Below, piece after piece: positions 7,991 to 12,599 of a stretch of DNA of 12,599 nt. A model generated the notes under the pieces. It saw only the letters and a list, made by a program, of their open reading frames with translations. It searched no databases and was not told the DNA's origin. Both the position numbers and the translations under genes were made by a program. Origin of the DNA: Trueperaceae bacterium (lineage in GTDB: Bacteria; Deinococcota; Deinococci; Deinococcales; Trueperaceae); NCBI GenBank assembly GCA_007130355.1, contig SLSQ01000083.1, forward strand, positions 1-12,599, in the 5' to 3' direction. The stretch's first letter is position 1. Every line of letters begins with the position of its first letter.

Positions 7991-8920
7991 ATGCGTGAAC
8001 GACGTCAAGGCCTGTGGATGGTTCTCCTCGCGATCGTCCTGACGGTCGGACTCGCCGCCTGCGGCACGGCTGGACCGGGTGGTGGTGGCGGCGACGACGG
8101 AGGCGACGATCCCGGGGGCGGCGACGGCCCCGGCGAGACCGCGTCGACCGGCATGGTCGTCGTCGACGAGAACGACTTCATGGGGAGCACCAGCTACGAG
8201 TTCTCGGCGATGTTCCTGGAGGGCAGCGGTTTCCTTCCGAGCGACATCGAGGGCGTGCTCGGCAGCTTCATCGGAACCTGCTACGTGGACACGGACGAGG
8301 ACCTGCCGGACGTTCCCAGCGATCCGACCGAGCCGCCGTCCGGAGGCGGGACCAGCATGACGTTCCTGTCCGTCGGCGACGAAGTGACGTTCGAAGCTGG
8401 TGGAACCGCCTTCCTGACCCTGGACAAGTTCGTTCCCGAGGTCGACATCGGCTTCGACTTCATCGTCTACGAGATGCCGGAGGACACGACGATCGACTCC
8501 GTCCCGACCGACCTGACCGTCTCGGCCCCGGGCGACGCCTTTCCCGCCTTCAGCGGGGTGGCCATGCCGCGGGCCTCGATCCCCTCGAGCCCGACGCTCG
8601 GAGCCACGGTCGACGGTTCGACGACGTTCACATGGACCCCGGACAGCGCCGGAGCCTACCGCCTGCTCAACGTCGACGTCGAAGGGACCGGGGCGCACGA
8701 AGGAACGCGCGTCGACTGCCTCCTGGACGACGCCGACGGGTCGTTCTCCTTCGCAAGCGTGGCCGACCTTCCGGCCGGCTTCACCGGCGAAGTGACCGGC
8801 GTATCCCGCGACGCGTTCAACTTCGAGACCGTAGCCGGCGATGCGCGCCTGATGCTGCTCGCGAGCGGCAGCCAGTTCTCGTTCGACGTGCTCGACCGCC
8901 TGGAACGTCGGCTTCGCTAA
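7991..8920 (+). CDS. LP2: exported lipoprotein with Gly/Asp tether, paralogue of LP1, unknown function
   Basis: The 309-residue product has a signal peptide (MRERRQGLWMVLLAIVLTVG) and lipobox LAAC with lipidated Cys24. An unusual flexible tether at about 25-50 follows, almost entirely Gly, Asp and Pro, then a folded domain to the C-terminus. The other two cysteines are Cys97 (GTCYVDT) and Cys243 (VDCLLDD), positions matching Cys106 and Cys242 of LP1. Shared blocks with LP1 include LS-x-GD/AG, FLTLDK, DLTVSAPGDAFPAFSG, TTFTWT, CLLDDADG and LPAGFTGEV. Only one lysine (Lys146) is present and the mature protein is acidic. No enzyme or binding motif is recognised. A surface-anchored binding or structural role is a guess. 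The chosen ATG has AAGGAGG ten bases upstream; the nearer ATG at 7984 stops after four codons. A strong terminator hairpin follows. Confidence 0.87.
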   Translation: MRERRQGLWMVLLAIVLTVGLAACGTAGPGGGGGDDGGDDPGGGDGPGETASTGMVVVDENDFMGSTSYEFSAMFLEGSGFLPSDIEGVLGSFIGTCYVDTDEDLPDVPSDPTEPPSGGGTSMTFLSVGDEVTFEAGGTAFLTLDKFVPEVDIGFDFIVYEMPEDTTIDSVPTDLTVSAPGDAFPAFSGVAMPRASIPSSPTLGATVDGSTTFTWTPDSAGAYRLLNVDVEGTGAHEGTRVDCLLDDADGSFSFASVADLPAGFTGEVTGVSRDAFNFETVAGDARLMLLASGSQFSFDVLDRLERRLR

Positions 8921-8946
8921 GCGGAGCCGACGTTCGGAACGGACCC

Positions 8947-8983
8947 GGCCGGGGTCGCGTGGAGCCTCCGCGCGGCCCCGGCC
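8947..8983 (+). terminator. Terminator hairpin after LP2
   Basis: GGCCGGGGTCGCG (8947-8959) pairs with CGCGGCCCCGGCC (8971-8983) over 13 bp with one T-G wobble and an 11-base loop, 26 bases after the LP2 stop. TCCATTC follows, so the T-tract is weak. Position and stem strength support termination. Confidence 0.7.
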
Positions 8984-8989
8984 TCCATT

Positions 8990-9011
8990 CGGACCGTCGC
9001 GCCACGGTCCG
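8990..9011. repeat. Second small inverted repeat upstream of LP3
   Basis: CGGACCGT (8990-8997) and ACGGTCCG (9004-9011) form a perfect 8-bp stem with a 6-base loop, directly after the LP2 terminator. It is immediately followed by GTCCGGAC, another small dyad. It could be a backup terminator or an operator for LP3; the sequence does not decide. Confidence 0.4.
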
Positions 9012-9055
9012 GTCCGGACGTCGACCACCTCACGCCACGACCGGTACACGGCGTC

Positions 9056-9076
9056 TAGGGTCGGAGTCAGGAGGTG
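9056..9076 (+). promoter_or_regulatory. LP3 promoter candidate (TAGGGT) and near-perfect ribosome-binding site
   Basis: TAGGGT at 9056-9061 fits TANNNT but no matching -35 is visible. AGGAGGTG at 9069-9076 is close to a perfect Shine-Dalgarno, six bases before the ATG at 9083. An in-frame GTG at 9074 lies inside the Shine-Dalgarno itself and is therefore rejected as the start. Confidence 0.45.
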
Positions 9077-9082
9077 CACGCG

Positions 9083-10204
9083 ATGCAACGACGTCCGATC
9101 TACCTGCTGACGCTCCTATTCGCCCTCGGAACGGTGATCGCCGCCTGCGGCGGCCCCGCCCAGCCCGGCGACCCCGGGAACGGCGACGGTTCCGCCCCCG
9201 CCTCCGACGCCGCCATCGAACGCGGTTCGACGATGTTCGCCGACGCGAATGCGTCGCTGGAGGCCCTCGGAAGCGACGCCGACTTCCAAGCTTCCTCCCG
9301 AATCATGGGCGAAGCGCTGATGAGCGTGCCGCTTCCCGGCATGATGGCGGTCGGTCCGGCCGCGACCGGCGCGCTCGAGTCGCTCGGCGTGGACGTGGCC
9401 AGCTCCCACTCCGCCCCGAAAGGCCACTACGTCTGGAACGACGCCACCATGGAGTTCGAGCCGTCCGGCGCCGCGCAAGGGGGCTGGGACGCCTCGTTCG
9501 AGTGGCCGGACGTGACCGACGACGGCCGTGACGCCTTCATGGGCATGTCGCACACGGTGACGGACGTCGTCGTGGACAGCGGCACGTACACGTTCCTGAC
9601 CATGCTCGAGGTCGAGGTCGACGTCGACGACACCTTGGTCGCGACCGTGGACCTGAACGCCGACTACGACACGGTGCCCAGCCGCTGCGTCGGGTCCGAG
9701 ACGGCGATCGAGATCGGGTCGTTCGACCTGAACGCCGACGTCGTGGGCGCCTCGATGAACCTGTCCATGTCGACGGACCTCGCCGGCACCGAAGGCTCGC
9801 TCAGCGTCGCGTACGACGGCGACTCCGCCACGATGTCGTTCTCGACCGACGGCCGGTACCAGTTCGCGCACGAGACCGACTGCGCCGACGCCGAGTTCGG
9901 CGAACCGAGCGAAATGAGCTTCGGCGTCGAGGTCGTCACGGCCGAAGACTCCGCCGAGTTCAGCGTCGACCTCACTTCGATCGCCTGGGCGACGGACAGC
10001 GCCGGCGAGCGCTTCATCGAGAGCTTCGACCTCGACGTCGCTTGGACGTTCGACGGCGCCGACGCCATCACCGCCGTCGGTTCCGTCACCCTCGACGAGG
10101 ACGGCACGATGGTCGACAACACCGTCGTCGTCGACTTCGGCGACGGTCCGATGCCGCTCGACGACCTGATCGACGAGTTCGAGGGCGAGGAACCGGACTT
10201 CTGA
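9083..10204 (+). CDS. LP3: large acidic exported lipoprotein, unknown function
   Basis: The 373-residue product has a signal peptide (MQRRPIYLLTLLFALGTVIA) with lipobox IAAC and lipidated Cys22. A Gly/Pro/Asp/Ala-rich tether runs to about residue 42, then an Ala/Met-rich, probably helical segment (about 42-105). The rest (115-373) looks like alternating beta strands rich in Asp, Thr, Ser and Val, such as DLNADYD and FDLNADVV, and ends in a very acidic tail (DDLIDEFEGEEPDF). Two other cysteines (Cys202, Cys267) may pair. The protein has a single lysine (Lys113) and far more Asp and Glu than Arg, so a very low pI is expected. It does not align by eye with LP1 or LP2 beyond the signal peptide. 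No known family is recognised. Two stacked hairpins follow the stop. Confidence 0.85.
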   Translation: MQRRPIYLLTLLFALGTVIAACGGPAQPGDPGNGDGSAPASDAAIERGSTMFADANASLEALGSDADFQASSRIMGEALMSVPLPGMMAVGPAATGALESLGVDVASSHSAPKGHYVWNDATMEFEPSGAAQGGWDASFEWPDVTDDGRDAFMGMSHTVTDVVVDSGTYTFLTMLEVEVDVDDTLVATVDLNADYDTVPSRCVGSETAIEIGSFDLNADVVGASMNLSMSTDLAGTEGSLSVAYDGDSATMSFSTDGRYQFAHETDCADAEFGEPSEMSFGVEVVTAEDSAEFSVDLTSIAWATDSAGERFIESFDLDVAWTFDGADAITAVGSVTLDEDGTMVDNTVVVDFGDGPMPLDDLIDEFEGEEPDF

Positions 10205-10221
10205 GGTTCGGCCGATCCGCC

Positions 10222-10246
10222 TCCGGGCCGCCTGCCGCGGCCCGGA
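10222..10246. terminator. First of two hairpins between LP3 and sucB
   Basis: TCCGGGCCGC (10222-10231) and GCGGCCCGGA (10237-10246) form a perfect 10-bp stem with a 5-base loop, 17 bases after the LP3 stop. No T-run follows. It is likely part of a tandem terminator for LP3. Confidence 0.55.
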
Positions 10247-10261
10247 CGCTCCGAACGGACG

Positions 10262-10289
10262 GCGGGCCGCCCCTCTCGGGGCGGCCCGC
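10262..10289. terminator. Strong bidirectional terminator between LP3 and sucB
   Basis: GCGGGCCGCCCC (10262-10273) pairs perfectly over 12 bp with GGGGCGGCCCGC (10278-10289) around a TCTC tetraloop. The two flanking genes converge here, so it probably stops transcription from both sides. Only TTC follows on the plus strand. Confidence 0.75.
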
Positions 10290-10325
10290 TTCACGTGGTC
10301 GGAACGCAGGTGCGCGTGCGGATCC

Positions 10326-11669
10326 TCAGATCTCGATCAGCATCCGCGCCGGGTTCTCGACGGCGTCCTTGATCCGCTTGAGGAAGGTGACCGCTTCGCG
10401 GCCGTCGACGATGCGGTGGTCGTAGGTGAGGGCGAGGTACATCATCGGCCGGATCACGACCTCGCCGTCCACCGCCACCGGGCGCTGCTGGATCGTGTGC
10501 ATCCCCAGCACGCCGGACTGCGGCGGGTTCACGATCGGGGTCGAGAGGAGGCTTCCGAACACGCCGCCGTTGCTGATCGTGAAGGTGCCGCCGGTCAGCT
10601 CGTCGGGGGTGAGCTTGCCCTCCTGGGCGCGCGTCCCGTACTCGGCGATCGCCTTCTCGAGCTCGGCGAAGCTCATCGCCTCGGCGTCGCGCACGACCGG
10701 CGTGACCAGGCCCTTCTTGGTCGAGACGGCCACGGCGACGTCGTAGTAGTCCTTGTAGACGATCTTGTCGTCGCGGATCTCGGCGTTGAGCTGCGGGATC
10801 GTCTTGAGCGCGTCGATCGACGCCTTGACGAAGAAGCTCATGAACCCGAGACGGACGCCGTAGCGCTTCTCGAACGCGTCGCGATGCTCGCTGCGGAGCT
10901 TCATGACGGCGCTCATGTCGACCTCGTTGAAGGTCGTGAGCAGGGCCGCGGTCTGCTGCGCTTCGACCAGGCGGCGGGCGATCGTGCGGCGGAGCGGGCT
11001 CATCGGCACCGTCTCTTCGCTGCGCGCTCCGGCGGGGGCCGCGCCGTCGTCGGCGCCGGACCCGCCCGCGGCGGCCGGAGCCGAGCCGGGGGCTTCCTTC
11101 GACGGTGCCGGCGCGTCGCCGCCGTCCAGGTGCCGCTGCACGTCCTCCTTGAGGACCCGGCCGCCGGGGCCGGTGGCCCGGATCTTGGCCGGGTCGAGGC
11201 CGTGCTCCTGGATCAGGCGGCGAGCGGCGGGCATGACGTGCCCCATGCCGCGGTCGCCGTCGCGAGCTTCGGGCGCGGCGCTGCTCTCGGCGGCATCGTC
11301 GCCCCCGGCGTCGCCGCCGTCGCCCGACGGCCCCTTCGGCGACGCGTCGGCCGCGGCGTCCTCGTCCGAACCGGCGTCGGCGTCGTCCGACGTCCCCGGC
11401 GCGCTCTCCTCCGGAGCCGCGTCGCCCGCGCCGTCGCCCTCCTCGATTCGGGCGATGACCTCGCCGACCTCGGCGGTGTCGCCCTCGTCCTTGAGGAGTT
11501 CCCCGATCACGCCGGAGGCGGGGGCGGGCACCTCGAGGCTGGCCTTGTCGGTCTCGATCTCGACCAGCGGTTCGTCCTTCTCGATCCGGTCGCCGGCCTT
11601 CTTGAGCCAGGTGCCGATGAACACTTCGGCGATCGATTCGCCCACGCTGGGCACCTTGACGTCGGTCAT
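10326..11669 (-). CDS. sucB: 2-oxoglutarate dehydrogenase E2, dihydrolipoyllysine succinyltransferase
   Basis: E2 transfers the succinyl group from E1 to CoA through a swinging lipoyl arm and forms the core of the complex. The 447 residues are full-length. There is one lipoyl domain (1-75), with ETDKASLEV and lipoyl Lys42; an acidic Ala/Gly/Asp/Glu linker (about 76-136); a peripheral-subunit-binding domain (about 142-181, MPAARRLI to VLKEDVQRHL); a second Ala/Pro/Gly linker (about 182-220); and the acyltransferase domain (about 221-447), with STPIVNPPQSGVLGMH and the catalytic DHRIVDG (His418, Asp422). MYLALTYDHRIVDGREAVTFL and the adjoining sucA argue for the succinyl- rather than acetyltransferase. 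GGAGG (11681-11677, minus strand) is seven bases before the ATG. It follows sucA by 82 bases with no clear terminator between, so the two are co-transcribed. Confidence 0.94.
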   Translation of the reverse strand: MTDVKVPSVGESIAEVFIGTWLKKAGDRIEKDEPLVEIETDKASLEVPAPASGVIGELLKDEGDTAEVGEVIARIEEGDGAGDAAPEESAPGTSDDADAGSDEDAAADASPKGPSGDGGDAGGDDAAESSAAPEARDGDRGMGHVMPAARRLIQEHGLDPAKIRATGPGGRVLKEDVQRHLDGGDAPAPSKEAPGSAPAAAGGSGADDGAAPAGARSEETVPMSPLRRTIARRLVEAQQTAALLTTFNEVDMSAVMKLRSEHRDAFEKRYGVRLGFMSFFVKASIDALKTIPQLNAEIRDDKIVYKDYYDVAVAVSTKKGLVTPVVRDAEAMSFAELEKAIAEYGTRAQEGKLTPDELTGGTFTISNGGVFGSLLSTPIVNPPQSGVLGMHTIQQRPVAVDGEVVIRPMMYLALTYDHRIVDGREAVTFLKRIKDAVENPARMLIEI

Positions 11670-11751
11670 CGCATCTCCTCCGGGCCGGACGCGACCGCGT
11701 CGGCGGGGTGGGGTCGGGTTCGTACTCGGGTCGGACGGTGCGGCACGCGGC

Positions 11752-12599
11752 TCACGCGGGCCGCTCGAACGCGTCGCGAAGCAGATCGGCCTGCTCCAGG
11801 CGATGGCTGCTGCCCGATCCGGTCGCGGGGCTGGCGCTGGCCGGACGTCCCGCGAGCCGGAACGGCCGTCCGAACGCCTCGGGACCCCAGAGCGCCCAAA
11901 GGTAGCGCCACGCGCCCATGTTCTCCGGTTCCTCCTGCACGTACGTCAACGGCAGGTCGGGGTCGTACGCGCCGAGCACGCGCTCGAGCCGGTCGCTCGG
12001 CAAGGGGTGCAGCTGCTCGAGGCGCAGGATCGCCACGTCGTCGCGCTCGCGGCGCTCCCGCTCCTCGACCAGGTCGTAGTACACCTTGCCGCTGCACAGC
12101 AGGATGCGCGTCGCCGTCTCGGGGTCGACCGCCTCGTCCTCGAGCAGGCGGCGGAAGCGGCCCTCGGTGAAGGAGCTCAGCGGCGAGACGGCGCGCGGAT
12201 GACGCAGCAGGCTCTTGGGCGTCATGACGACCAGCGGCTTGCGCCAGGGGCGATGCACCTGACGCCGGAGCAGGTGGAAGATCTGCGCCGGCGTGGTCGG
12301 GTAGGCCACCTGCATGTTGTCGTCGGCGCACAGCGCGAGGAACCGTTCCAGCCGGGCCGAACTGTGCTCGGGGCCCTGCCCCTCGAAGCCGTGTGGCAGC
12401 AGCATCACCAGGCCGGACATGCGGTTCCACTTCTCCTCGCCGCTGGCGATGAACTGGTCGATGATCACCTGCGCCGCGTTCACGAAGTCGCCGAACTGCG
12501 CCTCCCAGGCGGTGAGGCCCTCCGGCATGTCGAGGCTGTAGCCGTACTCGAACCCGAGCACGCCCGCCTCGCTGAGCGGGCTGTTGTGGATCTCGACCG
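11752..12599 (-). CDS. sucA: 2-oxoglutarate dehydrogenase E1, C-terminal part, cut by the window edge
   Basis: E1 decarboxylates 2-oxoglutarate with thiamine diphosphate and succinylates the lipoyl group of E2. The 281 complete visible residues are the C-terminal third of a protein normally about 930 long; the frame is open to the edge, so the start lies beyond 12599. Family blocks in order are NSPLSEAGVLGFEYGYSL, WEAQFGDFVNAAQVIIDQFI, LLPHGFEGQGPEHSSARLERFL, MQVAYPTTPAQIFHLLRRQ, KPLVVMTPKSLLRHPRAVSPL, LLCSGKVYYDL and YVQEEPENMGAWRYL. No acyltransferase domain is fused at the visible end; because the actinobacterial Kgd fusion is N-terminal, its absence is instead shown by the complete separate sucB next door. 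The stop is followed by an 82-base gap to sucB. Confidence 0.96.
   Translation of the reverse strand, partial: VEIHNSPLSEAGVLGFEYGYSLDMPEGLTAWEAQFGDFVNAAQVIIDQFIASGEEKWNRMSGLVMLLPHGFEGQGPEHSSARLERFLALCADDNMQVAYPTTPAQIFHLLRRQVHRPWRKPLVVMTPKSLLRHPRAVSPLSSFTEGRFRRLLEDEAVDPETATRILLCSGKVYYDLVEERERRERDDVAILRLEQLHPLPSDRLERVLGAYDPDLPLTYVQEEPENMGAWRYLWALWGPEAFGRPFRLAGRPASASPATGSGSSHRLEQADLLRDAFERPA

Noticed and set aside
9074..9082. GTG start for LP3
   Set aside because: The GTG is part of the AGGAGGTG Shine-Dalgarno that serves the ATG at 9083.
8014..9531. Plus-strand Arg-rich frame of 505 residues over LP2 and LP3
   Set aside because: It has the out-of-frame composition of GC-rich DNA (Arg runs), spans a terminator hairpin, and conflicts with LP2 and LP3.
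10326..11669. Annotation as pyruvate dehydrogenase E2
   Set aside because: The adjoining E1 is plainly a 2-oxoglutarate dehydrogenase, there is a single lipoyl domain, and the C-terminal region matches succinyltransferases.
10416..12170. Plus-strand frame of 584 residues antisense to sucB and sucA
   Set aside because: The minus strand encodes unmistakable E2 and E1 motifs across the same bases.

Overview
The window is 12.6 kb of very GC-rich bacterial chromosome, mostly housekeeping metabolism, with one three-gene block of lipoproteins that I cannot assign to a known function. No RNA gene, CRISPR array, insertion sequence, integrase, origin or phage gene is visible. The gene set includes HslU, a futalosine-type menaquinone pathway (MqnA, MqnE), a separate 2-oxoglutarate dehydrogenase E1 and E2 rather than the actinobacterial fusion, and TANNNT -10-like hexamers, one of them seven bases before an ATG. 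Together these fit a high-GC member of Deinococcota, perhaps near Truepera. That placement is inference at about even odds; nothing in the sequence names the organism.

Layout. (1) 1-1032, plus strand: the C-terminal three quarters of hslU, converging on a bidirectional hairpin at 1059-1097. (2) 5293-1102, minus strand: mqnE, mqnA and glgX, joined by two 4-base stop/start overlaps (ATGA, then GTGA), so they look like one translationally coupled operon that joins two menaquinone steps to a glycogen-debranching enzyme. (3) 6773-5373, minus strand: lpdA, dihydrolipoyl dehydrogenase (E3), ending at a hairpin at 5315-5342. (4) 6908-10204, plus strand: three consecutive lipoprotein genes (called LP1, LP2 and LP3 here), each with its own strong Shine-Dalgarno sequence and separated by leaders and hairpins. 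LP1 and LP2 look like diverged paralogues; LP3 is different. (5) 12599-10326, minus strand: the 3' end of sucA (E1) and complete sucB (E2), converging on LP3 across two stacked hairpins.

How they work together. SucA, SucB and Lpd are the E1, E2 and E3 of the 2-oxoglutarate dehydrogenase complex of the TCA cycle. Here the E3 gene is separated from sucA-sucB by the oppositely oriented lipoprotein block. MqnA and MqnE catalyse consecutive steps: chorismate dehydration, then radical-SAM formation of aminofutalosine. GlgX removes glycogen branches. HslU is the ATPase of the HslUV protease.

The part most worth a second look is the lipoprotein block. It holds acidic, nearly lysine-free exported proteins, each with two cysteines besides the lipidated one, and no recognisable enzyme motif. 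I see no convincing sign of a new multi-gene defence or mobile system.
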